DNA of 64,000 nt from Sphaerothrix gracilis (lineage in GTDB: Bacteria; Cyanobacteriota; Cyanobacteriia; Phormidesmidales; Phormidesmidaceae). The translations under genes were made by a program, and so were the position numbers. Of this stretch, positions 54,312 to 63,760 are shown piece after piece. Below the pieces are notes generated by a model that was given only the letters and a program-made list of their open reading frames with translations, ran no database searches and had not been told where the DNA came from. Location of the stretch: positions 1-64,000 of the forward strand of contig NZ_JASATW010000006.1 in NCBI RefSeq assembly GCF_030405905.1, given 5' to 3'. The number at the start of each line of letters is the position of its first letter. Within the stretch, counting starts at the first letter, position 1.

Positions 54312-56252
54312 ATGACAACCAACTACGGTGCTGAACAGATTCAGGTCTTAGAAGGGCTTGAGCCTGTCCGGAAGCGACCGGGGATGTACATTGGCAGCAC
54401 AGGCCCGCGCGGTCTCCATCACCTAGTTTACGAGGTTGTTGATAACTCCGTCGATGAAGCTTTAGCCGGGTATTGCAGTCATATCCGCATCGATTTAAAT
54501 GCAGACGGCTCGGTGACCGTTCAGGATGATGGTCGCGGTATTCCTACCGACATTCACCCACGCACAGGCAAGTCAGCCTTAGAAACAGTGCTGACCGTAC
54601 TGCACGCTGGCGGTAAGTTTGGCGGCGGCGGCTATAAGGTTTCCGGTGGCCTGCACGGGGTTGGTATCTCTGTGGTCAATGCCCTGTCTGAGTGGGTAGA
54701 AGTCGTGGTTTGGCGCGACGGCAAAACCCATCGTCAGCGCTTCGAGCGTGGTCTTCCCATTGGTGAACTGCGGATTGAACCTAATGAAACAGGCCGACAG
54801 GGAACGTCTGTTTCCTTCAAGCCCGATCACCGCATCTTCACTACGGGCATCGAGTTTGACTACGATACGCTGGCCGGACGCCTACGAGAACTGGCCTATC
54901 TAAACGCAGGAACTGAAATCACCTTTTCAGACCATCGGCTAGAGCTAATCAAGCGAGATACCCCCCGCGTTTCCCAGTTCCACTATGCAGGGGGCATTCG
55001 GGAATACGTTCAGTATATTAATAGCGATAAGCAGCCGATTCACGACGAAATCATCTATGTTCAGTCGGAGCGGGATAACGTTCAAGTAGAGGCGGCGCTG
55101 CAGTGGTGCGTTGACGCCTTCTCAGATAATCTGCTGGGCTTTGCCAACAACATTCGCACCGTAGATGGCGGCACCCATCTGGAAGGGTTGAAAGCGGTTC
55201 TGACCCGCACCATGAATAACTTCGCCCGCAAGCGCAATAAGCGTAAGGATAACGAAGCGAATCTAGGGGGTGAGAACATTCGAGAAGGTCTGACCGCCGT
55301 GATCTCGGTCAAGGTACCCGATCCTGAGTTTGAAGGACAAACCAAGACCAAGCTGGGCAACACCGAAGTTCGCGGGATCGTAGATTCCCTGATTGGAGAA
55401 TCTCTGAGCGAATATTTGGATTTTCATCCCAATGTGGCTGACTCCATTTTGGAAAAAGCGATTCAGGCGTTTAATGCGGCTGAGGCGGCGCGGCGAGCGC
55501 GGGAACTGGTCAGGCGCAAGTCGGTCTTAGAGTCATCGACTCTGCCCGGTAAGCTAGCCGACTGCAGCACCCGCGATCCGCGTGAGTCTGAAATTTTCAT
55601 CGTAGAGGGAGATTCGGCGGGCGGCAGCGCCAAACAGGGACGCGATCGCCGCTTTCAGGCCATCTTGCCGCTGCGAGGTAAAATCCTCAACATTGAGAAG
55701 ACAGACGACGCCAAGATTTACAAGAATACTGAAATTCAGTCTCTAATTACGGCCTTAGGACTCGGCATTAAAGGGGAAGATTTTGATGCCTCCCAGCTAC
55801 GCTACCACCGCATTTGTCTGATGACTGACGCCGATGTGGACGGCGCTCACATTCGGACGCTGCTGCTGACCTTCTTCTATCGCTACCAGCGTGAGCTAGT
55901 GGATCAGGGCTATGTCTATATCGCCTGCCCGCCCCTTTACAAGGTTGAGCGGGGCCGCAATCACTGGTACTGCTACAGCGATCGCGAGCTGACCCAGCTC
56001 ATTGAGCGAGAGTTTCCGGCTAACGCCAACTACAGTGTTCAGCGATTTAAGGGACTGGGTGAAATGATGCCCACTCAGCTCTGGGACACCACCATGAATC
56101 CTGAAACCCGCACGCTCAAAAAGGTGGAAATTGAAGACGCGGCTGAGGCCGACCGGATTTTCACGGTACTGATGGGCGATCGGGTCGCTCCCCGACGGGA
56201 GTTTATTGAAACCTATGGGCCTCGGCTCAATCTGACAGATTTGGATATTTAG
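54312..56252 (+). CDS. gyrB: DNA gyrase subunit B
   Basis: A 646-residue type II topoisomerase subunit. The GHKL ATPase site includes VYEVVDNSVDEALAG, DDGRGIPTDIH and GGLHGVGISVVNALS. The TOPRIM domain has EGDSAGGSAKQGRDRR and TDADVDGAHIRTLL. The C-terminal part ends in ETYGPRLNLTDLDI. It supplies negative supercoils with GyrA, which is not in this window. A Shine-Dalgarno-like AAAGGAG precedes the ATG. Confidence 0.96.
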   Translation: MTTNYGAEQIQVLEGLEPVRKRPGMYIGSTGPRGLHHLVYEVVDNSVDEALAGYCSHIRIDLNADGSVTVQDDGRGIPTDIHPRTGKSALETVLTVLHAGGKFGGGGYKVSGGLHGVGISVVNALSEWVEVVVWRDGKTHRQRFERGLPIGELRIEPNETGRQGTSVSFKPDHRIFTTGIEFDYDTLAGRLRELAYLNAGTEITFSDHRLELIKRDTPRVSQFHYAGGIREYVQYINSDKQPIHDEIIYVQSERDNVQVEAALQWCVDAFSDNLLGFANNIRTVDGGTHLEGLKAVLTRTMNNFARKRNKRKDNEANLGGENIREGLTAVISVKVPDPEFEGQTKTKLGNTEVRGIVDSLIGESLSEYLDFHPNVADSILEKAIQAFNAAEAARRARELVRRKSVLESSTLPGKLADCSTRDPRESEIFIVEGDSAGGSAKQGRDRRFQAILPLRGKILNIEKTDDAKIYKNTEIQSLITALGLGIKGEDFDASQLRYHRICLMTDADVDGAHIRTLLLTFFYRYQRELVDQGYVYIACPPLYKVERGRNHWYCYSDRELTQLIEREFPANANYSVQRFKGLGEMMPTQLWDTTMNPETRTLKKVEIEDAAEADRIFTVLMGDRVAPRREFIETYGPRLNLTDLDI

Positions 56253-56460
56253 CGGCCTTGGTTCTGGGGCAGTTACGAGTAACCCAAGTGCTATTGCTTA
56301 AGGCGGATGGCATAGAAACGTTATTCTCGTTACCATTTAGATAACTTAATGGATAGCTGAGTTGCCGCATTTAAGCCAGTCCGTTTGAGGCCAAGTAGCC
56401 TATAGAACCAGCGTTTGACCAGCGGTTACCACCTGTTTTTGTCGTCATCTTCAATTCTTT

Positions 56461-56784
56461 ATGTCAGACTCTATACCCTCTGAAACCGAAGTGCTAGAAG
56501 CGGTGCTCAAGCCGCTGCTAGAGGACTTTGTCTACTGGTTTGAGCGATCGCTAACGCTGTTGAAAAGCGAGCGGATAGACTTTCTTACGGAAGCTGAGCA
56601 AAAAGATCTGCTAACGCGCATTTCTCAGGCTCACCAGCAGGCCAAAGCCACTCAAACGCTCTTCCAGGCAACAGATGGACAAGCGGGCGTAGATACAGCC
56701 GTGATTAAAAAGTGGCACCGGCTCGTAGCTGAGGGCTGGCAGGTTTCAATCCGTCACCGCCTAGAGCATCCTGAGGAAACCTAA
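56461..56784 (+). CDS. DUF2605 family protein
   Basis: A 107-residue helical protein of a cyanobacterial family. EAVLKPLLEDFVYWFERSL and HQQAKATQTLFQATDG are recognisable. The function is unknown. It is commonly followed by a DUF2973 gene, as here. Confidence 0.83.
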   Translation: MSDSIPSETEVLEAVLKPLLEDFVYWFERSLTLLKSERIDFLTEAEQKDLLTRISQAHQQAKATQTLFQATDGQAGVDTAVIKKWHRLVAEGWQVSIRHRLEHPEET

Positions 56785-56919
56785 AGTTTGCCGAAGGGAA
56801 GTCAATATACAATAGAAGGAAACACCTTCAGACGGACATAGGACTTACATTCGGAAGACCTAATTTTTGATAGCTAGGCTTCAGCAATCACCGTCTCTCA
56901 AGCTCCGAGGAATCTGATT

Positions 56920-57231
56920 ATGCTGCATTTGCTCTATATTCTTGTCTTTACTGTTCTGGCAGTTTTTGCTGTCTGGAATTTGGTTCGCAATCTGATTACC
57001 CTCGGTTCTGAGTCTCGCACCCGCCCCCGCCGGGCTCAGCCTGGGAGCGGTAGCCTATCTCCGTCCCAGCCGGGAGGAGCTTCTCCCCACCCGGAACTGC
57101 TAGACATGGAAGGCAACGTTATCAGCGAGCCGCTTCTGGTCATGCGCTCTATCTCTATGCAAGATGCTAGAGAGCAGCTAGACGCACTTTACGAAGCGTC
57201 TAAGGGCGGCGATGACAGACAAGACGATTAG
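56920..57231 (+). CDS. DUF2973 family membrane-anchored protein
   Basis: A 103-residue protein. Residues 1-27 are one membrane helix (LLYILVFTVLAVFAVWNLV). A flexible Pro/Ser/Arg linker leads to the conserved C-terminal part, HPELLDMEGNVISEPLLVM to ARE and QLDALYEAS. It follows DUF2605 with about 135 bases between. Function unknown. Confidence 0.83.
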   Translation: MLHLLYILVFTVLAVFAVWNLVRNLITLGSESRTRPRRAQPGSGSLSPSQPGGASPHPELLDMEGNVISEPLLVMRSISMQDAREQLDALYEASKGGDDRQDD

Positions 57232-57269
57232 ATGACTTTCTGATCGCCCAGCTTCTGCCCCATTTTTGT

Positions 57270-57309
57270 AGAGGTAAGCTGCACTACGCGGTTTACCTCT
57301 TTCGCTTTT
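57270..57309 (+). terminator. Terminator after DUF2973
   Basis: AGAGGTAA (57270-57277) and TTACCTCT (57293-57300) form an 8-base stem, followed by TTCGCTTTT on the plus strand. It overlaps the stop of the convergent penicillin-binding protein gene. Confidence 0.65.
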
Positions 57310-59098
57310 ACTCAGCGCTCACCTGACCGTTATTTTTGAAGTAGGCTTCTAAGACTTGGCGCACCATAGGAGCCGCGATCGAACCGCCACCGCCACCAGA
57401 ATGTTCGCCAAAAGCGACGACTACAATTTCTGGATCATCCGTCGGTCCGTAAGCTCCAAACCAGGTATGGTTTTCATAGGGAGGCGCTTCAGCAGTACCG
57501 CTCTTGCCTGAAACCGGCGGCAAACTAGGGATATTGAGAGCCTTACCGGTGCCACCCGTGATGACCTGTCTGAGGCCCTGCTGCAGAATTTTAACCGTGC
57601 TAGGCTGCAGGCCGATGTCGTCTCGCCACTGTTTGGCATCCGCGTCGTCTTTGAGCAGGTGAGGCTTGACCCGATAGCCCCCATTGGCAGGGACGGCAAA
57701 CATGACGGCCACCTGCAACGGCGAGGTCTGCATGTAGCCCTGACCGATTGACATGTTGATGGTGTCACCCAAATACCAGCCTTCGTCTAAGATCTCTTGT
57801 TTCCAAGCTTCATCCGGCACTAGGCCAGCGCTCTCTTCTGTTGCCAGCTCAATACCAGTTTTTTGACCAAAGCCATAGCGCTTACTCCACTGGATTAGCG
57901 GCTCCTCGCCCATGCCCATCGCCGTCTGATAGAAAAAAGTATCGCTACTCCAGGCCATTGCGCCTTGAAAGCCCAACGGCCCGAATCCGGCGAGGTTCCA
58001 ATCCCAGAACTGGATTCCCCCCGCCGTAATATAGGGATAGGTCGCTAGCACCGTATTGGGCGAATAGCGCCCGGACTCAATGGCGGCGCTCGTAGTGACG
58101 ATCTTGTAGGTACTGGCTGGCGGATAGGTGCGTAAGGAACGGTTGAGGAAGGGGTAGTTTCTGCCCTGGAGTAAATTCCACTGCTCGTCACTGATTTGGG
58201 TCGAAAAAATATTGGGATCAAAGGTGGGGCGACTGACCATTGCCAGCACCTCACCGTTACGCGGATCTAGAGCCACGATCGCGCCGATACGATTGCCCAA
58301 TGCGGCCTCGGCTGCTCGCTGCAGGTCTAAATTGATCGTCAGACTAATATCATTGCCGGAGGTGGCGGGCTTTTCGCCTAAAACCTTGATAATGCGACCG
58401 CTACTGTCTACTTCTACCTGCTGACCGCCCCAGACGCCTCGGAGCTGTGGCTCAAAGGCAGCTTCTGCTCCCATTTGCCCCACGACATCTCCCAGTCGGT
58501 AGCCCTCTTCTTCCCGTTCTAGCAGCTCCTCATCGGTCATTTCGCCGGTATAGCCCAACACGTGGGCGGCCAGATCCCCGTGGGGATAGTTACGTACAGC
58601 TTCTGCTTCCACCCGCACACCGGGCAGCTCAGCGCTGTACTCTGTCAGGGCGATCGCCTGGGCTGGGCTTAAACCACGGGCAATGGGCACTGACTGAGTT
58701 GACTCATGGCCTGCCTGCTCTAGGCGGGATTGAATGGCCTCGGCAGAGATATCCAGTAGCCGGGCTAGACGCTCGACGACGCGATCGCGCTCTGTTTCCG
58801 GTAGCGCAATCGGCCAGATGGAGACTGAATGTGAAAGGCGACTGCCAGCTAAGATCTTGCCATTGCGATCGAGAATTGTGCCCCGTGCGGGTCGCTTGGG
58901 CAGCAGTAAAATACGATTGTTTTCAGCCAGTTGACGATTGCGATTGCCTTCAATCAGCTGCAGGTAGAATAGACGGCTACCAATGCCGCCCAAAAGGCCT
59001 AAACTCACCAGCAGCATAATGACCAGAGACTGATACTGGCGACCGACTGTCCGGGTAGTCTTGTCAGCGAGGGTCGGAGAAAAGCGAGTGAAGGCCAT
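57308..59098 (-). CDS. mrdA: Penicillin-binding protein 2
   Basis: A 596-residue cell-elongation transpeptidase. It has an N-terminal membrane helix (about 24-46), a dimerisation domain with RGTILDRNGKILA, and the transpeptidase motifs STYK (329-332), SSD (384-386) and KSGT in the SGKSGTAEAP segment. Typical of PBP2/MrdA. Confidence 0.92.
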   Translation of the reverse strand: MAFTRFSPTLADKTTRTVGRQYQSLVIMLLVSLGLLGGIGSRLFYLQLIEGNRNRQLAENNRILLLPKRPARGTILDRNGKILAGSRLSHSVSIWPIALPETERDRVVERLARLLDISAEAIQSRLEQAGHESTQSVPIARGLSPAQAIALTEYSAELPGVRVEAEAVRNYPHGDLAAHVLGYTGEMTDEELLEREEEGYRLGDVVGQMGAEAAFEPQLRGVWGGQQVEVDSSGRIIKVLGEKPATSGNDISLTINLDLQRAAEAALGNRIGAIVALDPRNGEVLAMVSRPTFDPNIFSTQISDEQWNLLQGRNYPFLNRSLRTYPPASTYKIVTTSAAIESGRYSPNTVLATYPYITAGGIQFWDWNLAGFGPLGFQGAMAWSSDTFFYQTAMGMGEEPLIQWSKRYGFGQKTGIELATEESAGLVPDEAWKQEILDEGWYLGDTINMSIGQGYMQTSPLQVAVMFAVPANGGYRVKPHLLKDDADAKQWRDDIGLQPSTVKILQQGLRQVITGGTGKALNIPSLPPVSGKSGTAEAPPYENHTWFGAYGPTDDPEIVVVAFGEHSGGGGGSIAAPMVRQVLEAYFKNNGQVSAE

Positions 59099-59560
59099 AG
59101 TTAAACGTTGACTTAGCTGAGTTGGCTAGGCATAGATGGCTCAGCTACTTAGTTTAGCGTTTAGCCGCAGGGCTTGGGAGCGATCGCTGGCAAATGCGCT
59201 CTGTCTCAATATTGGCCGCTGTTCCTAACTGGCGGCAACAGCAGTATTAGCCTCAAATTCAGCGCCGTAGCCCCCACCTGTTACAGTTGATACACTTCAC
59301 CAAGCAATCACGGCTTAAAAAAAATAAGGTTTGCCTGACATCGGCTTAAACCGAATTTTTAATTCCCCGCGATCGCGCTTGGCAATTAATTCGACAGGGC
59401 CGTTAGCGATCGCAGTTTTTACGGCAGACTTTAACCAAGTTCTTATTTCCTCAATCGAACTGAGGCCGATAAAATAGTGCAAAGTCTTTTGTTTTTAATC
59501 ATGAATAGACTGCCTAGCCTGACAGTGTTGCTGGTTAGACTCTGGAGTGGAGACTAAAGA
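59099..59560. other. Intergenic region upstream of potA
   Basis: About 460 bases between divergent mrdA and potA. It is AT-rich near potA. CCTCA (59449-59453) and TGAGG (59461-59465) form a short inverted repeat, followed by a -10-like TAAAAT (59470-59475). No -35 box of good quality and no gene are seen. Confidence 0.4.
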
Positions 59561-60685
59561 ATGGCCCAAACTGTATCATCGGCTCAGAAATCTGTCTCCG
59601 AAGCAGCTGCCTTAGATGTCGAACTGCAGCAGGTCTTTAAAGTCTTTGAGGGCGACACCGCCGTTCAAGGCGTTGATCTTTCTATTCGTCAAGGCGAATT
59701 TTTTAGTATTTTAGGGCCTTCTGGCTGTGGCAAAACCACGACCCTACGCCTCATTTCCGGGTTTGAAACGCCTTCGGCAGGTGACATCTTAATCCAGGGT
59801 CAGAATGTCAAACGCATCCCTGCCTATCGACGGCCTGTCAACACGGTTTTTCAAAGCTATGCCCTGTTCAACCACATGACCGTTTGGGACAACGTCGCTT
59901 TTGGCCTCAAAATTAAGGGCTGCAGTCGCCAGCATCTCAAAAAGCGAGTCGCGGAATCTCTGCAGCGAGTCAAAATGGAGACATTCGCCCAACGCTATCC
60001 CCGCCAACTCTCCGGCGGACAGCAGCAGCGAGTCGCTTTAGCGAGAGCATTGGTCAACCATCCCGCCGTAATGCTGTTAGACGAACCGCTAGGGGCCTTA
60101 GATTTGAAGCTGCGCAAACAGATGCAGGTAGAGCTTTCAGCGCTGCACCGCGATCTCGGCATCACCTTTGTAATGGTGACCCACGATCAGGAAGAGGCCC
60201 TATCGCTCTCTGATCGAATTGCTGTGATGCGAGACGGGCGGATTGAGCAAATTGGCTCTCCCAGTGAGATTTATGAGCGACCGAATACCGCTTTTGTCGC
60301 AGACTTTATTGGCGATACGAATCTACTTGCCGGTCAGGTAGAAATCCGCGACCCGTGGCTTAAAGTGGTTACCCAAAGCGGCCTGCCTATCTTGGTGAGT
60401 TCCCCTCAGGCTCAGCGCCCTAGTTTGCATCAGGTCATTGACGTCAGTATCCGCCCAGAAAAAATCCGACTAAGTTCTCAAGGCGTATCCGATCTTGATA
60501 ATTGCTTTGAAGGCCGAGTAAAACACATGATGTATTTAGGAACTCACATTCACTGCGTGGTGGAACTCATTACAGGAGACTGCCTAACTGTGCTTCAATC
60601 TAATCAAACCCAGTATCGACCCGATTTGCAAACGCCGGTCTATGCCTCCTGGTCTGCTAAAGACTGCCGTGCCTTAGTTGCCTGA
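59561..60685 (+). CDS. potA: Polyamine ABC transporter ATP-binding protein
   Basis: A 374-residue ATPase energising uptake of spermidine/putrescine. Walker A is GPSGCGKTT (52-60), signature LSGGQQQR (150-157), Walker B MLLDEPL with Asp174, and the H-loop is VTHDQEEALSL. A TOBE domain follows. It leads a potA-D-B-C cluster. Confidence 0.91.
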   Translation: MAQTVSSAQKSVSEAAALDVELQQVFKVFEGDTAVQGVDLSIRQGEFFSILGPSGCGKTTTLRLISGFETPSAGDILIQGQNVKRIPAYRRPVNTVFQSYALFNHMTVWDNVAFGLKIKGCSRQHLKKRVAESLQRVKMETFAQRYPRQLSGGQQQRVALARALVNHPAVMLLDEPLGALDLKLRKQMQVELSALHRDLGITFVMVTHDQEEALSLSDRIAVMRDGRIEQIGSPSEIYERPNTAFVADFIGDTNLLAGQVEIRDPWLKVVTQSGLPILVSSPQAQRPSLHQVIDVSIRPEKIRLSSQGVSDLDNCFEGRVKHMMYLGTHIHCVVELITGDCLTVLQSNQTQYRPDLQTPVYASWSAKDCRALVA

Positions 60686-60789
60686 ACATTGTCGGAATGG
60701 CTCTAGTCATTGTTTAGCTGCAATGACCTGAGTTTGTGGTTTGAGTTGACATTCAGTGAAGACTATCTGGAATAACTGAGGAGAACATC

Positions 60790-61926
60790 GTGCCCCGTAG
60801 ATTTTCGTTTCGCTCTTATCCGTCTCGCCGTCGGTTCCTGCAGGGATCTGCAGCGGCGATCGCTGGGGCAGCCCTATCCAACTGCCGTCGCGGCGTTAGC
60901 GATGTGCAGTCTGACCCCCAGGCTGCTGACAGTTCGGGTTCAACTTCTAGCGGTTCTGGCACACTCAATATTTATACCTGGGCTGACTACACTGATGACG
61001 AACTGGTGCAGCAGTTTACAGAAGCCACAGGGATTGATGTTTCAGTCGATATCTACGACTCCAACGAAACCATGCTAGCCAAGCTGCAGGCAGGGGGGGG
61101 AGATGCTTACAGCATTATTTATCCCTCTGACTACATGGTGACTCAAATGATTGAGCTGGGGCTGCTCTCGCCGCTAGACAAGTCGCGGCTGAGCGGTCTC
61201 GAAACCATGCAGGAAAAATGGCAAAATCCTGTTTACGACGAGGAAAATACCCACAGCGTCCCGTTTGTCTGGGGCACCACCGGGCTTATTTACAACAGCG
61301 AAGTTCTGTCAGAAGCCCCTGAAGACTGGGATTACCTTTGGAATAACAAAGACCAGCTATCTCGCCGCATTACCCTTCTGGAGGACGTGCGAGAAACACT
61401 GGGCGCTGTGCTCAAGTCTCTTGGCTATTCCTACAACTCAACCGATCCAGAGAAGCTAGAAGAAGCCTACCAAAAACTCTTGGAAATCAAGCCTGCTTTA
61501 GCCTCATTCAAATCCTTTGGCTGGCAGGATGAGCTGCTCGGCGGAGACGTGCTGATTTCGATGGTGTATTCGGTAGAAGGGGTACCTGTCAGCCAGGAAG
61601 ATACAGCCTTCAAGTACGTCATTCCGGTCAGCGGCTCCTCAGTGTGGACAGACACGATGGTGATTCCGGCTGCTGCCCCTAATGTCGAGGCAGCCTATGA
61701 GTGGATTAACTTTAACCTGCGCCCGGAAGTGGCGGCCTCTATGGCAGAGCGCCTTTATTTAGCATCGCCCAATTCGGCGGTGCTAGAGCTACTGCCCGCA
61801 GAATTGCTCAGCGACGAAAGCCTATTTCCCCCTGAAGAACTGCTGGATCGCTGTGAAGGAATTGCTCCTTTGGGCGACGTGAGCCGGCTTTATGATGAGT
61901 ACTGGACGAAAGTAACCAGCGCTTAA
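60790..61926 (+). CDS. potD: Polyamine ABC transporter substrate-binding lipoprotein
   Basis: A 378-residue binding protein. The N-terminus has a twin-arginine motif SRRRFLQG (12-19) followed by a hydrophobic stretch and LSNC with Cys32, so it is probably a Tat-exported lipoprotein. A Ser/Gly-rich linker (45-60) tethers the folded part, which has LNIYTWADYTDDELV and VDIYDSNETMLAKLQAGG, typical of PotD/PotF. It captures spermidine or putrescine on the periplasmic side. Confidence 0.9.
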   Translation: MPRRFSFRSYPSRRRFLQGSAAAIAGAALSNCRRGVSDVQSDPQAADSSGSTSSGSGTLNIYTWADYTDDELVQQFTEATGIDVSVDIYDSNETMLAKLQAGGGDAYSIIYPSDYMVTQMIELGLLSPLDKSRLSGLETMQEKWQNPVYDEENTHSVPFVWGTTGLIYNSEVLSEAPEDWDYLWNNKDQLSRRITLLEDVRETLGAVLKSLGYSYNSTDPEKLEEAYQKLLEIKPALASFKSFGWQDELLGGDVLISMVYSVEGVPVSQEDTAFKYVIPVSGSSVWTDTMVIPAAAPNVEAAYEWINFNLRPEVAASMAERLYLASPNSAVLELLPAELLSDESLFPPEELLDRCEGIAPLGDVSRLYDEYWTKVTSA

Positions 61927-61947
61927 AAACTGCTGTGAGCTATTTGC

Positions 61948-62877
61948 ATGAGCCGCTCTGCTGCTACCGATTCGATTACTAAGTCTCGTGGCAATCGTCA
62001 AAGTCCTATGGGCTGGCTGCGATCGCAGTTCTCTCGTCTGACTGGCCCGGCAGTGCTGCTAGGGCCAGGCGGCATTTGGCTGCTGTTGATGATGGTGCTG
62101 CCTGTTCTGCTGATTTTGGACATTAGCCTAGTGCCGGGGCTGAGGCCAGGGCAGGAGGCAACAGGCTACGGGCTAGGCAACTACCTGCGAATTTTGCAGC
62201 CCACCTATCTGCAGGTACTCTGGCGTTCAATCACGTTTGCCACAGGCACGACCCTCATCTGCCTGCTCTTTGGGTTTCCGGTCGCCTATTGGCTGGCGCT
62301 GATGGCCCCAAAGCGGTGGCGCAACTTGCTGGTGGTCTTGTTCATTTTGCCGCTGTGGACCTCTTCACTCCTGCGCACCTATGCCTGGATCACCCTGCTG
62401 CGGCGATCGGGGGTGATCAATTTAGTGCTGTCCACCTTTGGCATCCCTGCCCAAAACCTGATGAATACGACCGGTGCCGTGTTCATCGGCATGGCCTACA
62501 GCTTTTTGCCCTACATGGTGCTAATTTTGTATGCCTCGCTGGAGAAGCTAGACTTGAGGCTGTTGGAAGCGGCAGCCGACTTGGGCGCAAATCCCAGAAC
62601 TGCTTTCTGGAAGGTTACTGTCCCACAGACGCTACCGGGGATTGCGGCGGGGGGACTGCTGGTGTTTGTCACCAGTTTGGGGGATTTCGTGGTGCCGACC
62701 TTACTCGGCGGCCCCAGCAGCATGACAATTTCACGCCTGATCTACAACCAGTTTTTGGGCGTTTCGCGTAACTGGGGTTTTGGCTCCTCCCTCAGCATAG
62801 TCCTGATTACGGCTGTCAGCCTAGCGATCGCGCTGCTGCTGAAATACGGCGATCGCAATCCCGAAGGATTTTCTTAA
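61948..62877 (+). CDS. potB: Polyamine ABC transporter permease PotB
   Basis: A 309-residue permease with about six helices. The EAA loop is LLEAAADLGANPRTAFWKVT and TLLGGPSSMTIS is a PotB hallmark. It forms the polyamine channel with PotC; its start is 22 bases after potD. Confidence 0.9.
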   Translation: MSRSAATDSITKSRGNRQSPMGWLRSQFSRLTGPAVLLGPGGIWLLLMMVLPVLLILDISLVPGLRPGQEATGYGLGNYLRILQPTYLQVLWRSITFATGTTLICLLFGFPVAYWLALMAPKRWRNLLVVLFILPLWTSSLLRTYAWITLLRRSGVINLVLSTFGIPAQNLMNTTGAVFIGMAYSFLPYMVLILYASLEKLDLRLLEAAADLGANPRTAFWKVTVPQTLPGIAAGGLLVFVTSLGDFVVPTLLGGPSSMTISRLIYNQFLGVSRNWGFGSSLSIVLITAVSLAIALLLKYGDRNPEGFS

Positions 62878-62881
62878 AACC

Positions 62882-63682
62882 ATGAGCCTTAAATCTCATT
62901 CCCGGCGCATTTCCTGGCAGGGGCTGTTTGCTCTACTGATGTACGGATTTATGTACATGCCCATTGTGGTGCTGGGCGTCTACAGCTTCAATGAGTCTCG
63001 CTATGGCGCTTTGTGGCAAGGTTTTAGTCTGAAGTGGTATCGACGGCTGTTTCAAGATGAACGAATTTTTGCCGCCCTGAGCGACAGTCTCAAAATTGCT
63101 TTTGTGGCCGTGGGGGTTTCAGCGGTACTCGGCACTTTGATGGCAGTTGGCTTAGCTAAGTATCGCTTTCGGGGGCGATCGCTCTATTTGGGCGTCTCTT
63201 ATCTGCCGCTGATTGTGCCAGATATTGCCATCGCGGTGGCTACCCTGGTGTTTTTGGCCTCAATGGCAATTCCCCTAAGTATCTGGACGGCGATCGCCGC
63301 CCACATGGTTTTCTGCCTGGCCTATATTGCCGTCGTGGTGTCTAGCCGTCTCAGCGGCCTCGATCCCAACCTGGAGGAAGCGGCCCTCGACTTGGGAGCG
63401 ACCCCAGCACAGGCATTAGTGAAAATTTTGCTACCAGAGCTAGCTCCGGCAATTGTCTCTGGCTGCCTGCTGGCTTTTGTACTGAGTATTGACGATTTGC
63501 TGATTTCTAGCTTTACCACCGGAGGCGGGGCCAATCCGCTGCCCATCGAAATTTTTAGCCGTATTCGCACCGGGGTCAAACCTGATATGAATGCTCTCAG
63601 CGTCCTGTTAATTCTTAGCTCTGGTATGCTGGCAGCCGTAGCCGAGTATTTGCGCCACAAGGGCAGTCCTCAGGCCCGTTAA
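62882..63682 (+). CDS. potC: Polyamine ABC transporter permease PotC
   Basis: A 266-residue permease with six helices. It has YSFNESRYGALWQGFSLKWY, the EAA loop EEAALDLGATPAQALVKIL, and LAFVLSIDDLLISSFTTGGG, which are PotC hallmarks. It starts 5 bases after potB. Confidence 0.9.
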   Translation: MSLKSHSRRISWQGLFALLMYGFMYMPIVVLGVYSFNESRYGALWQGFSLKWYRRLFQDERIFAALSDSLKIAFVAVGVSAVLGTLMAVGLAKYRFRGRSLYLGVSYLPLIVPDIAIAVATLVFLASMAIPLSIWTAIAAHMVFCLAYIAVVVSSRLSGLDPNLEEAALDLGATPAQALVKILLPELAPAIVSGCLLAFVLSIDDLLISSFTTGGGANPLPIEIFSRIRTGVKPDMNALSVLLILSSGMLAAVAEYLRHKGSPQAR

Positions 63683-63760
63683 AGTTTAAATAATTGAGGC
63701 CATCCGTTTAGGCGATAGGTGAGATAGGCTAAGCTGCAGTCAAAAAGAGCTTTAAAGCCA

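Noticed and set aside
59447..59475. Inverted repeat and TAAAAT before potA as a regulator site
   Set aside because: The arms are only five bases and no proper -35 box is present, so it is kept as a note on the intergenic region only.
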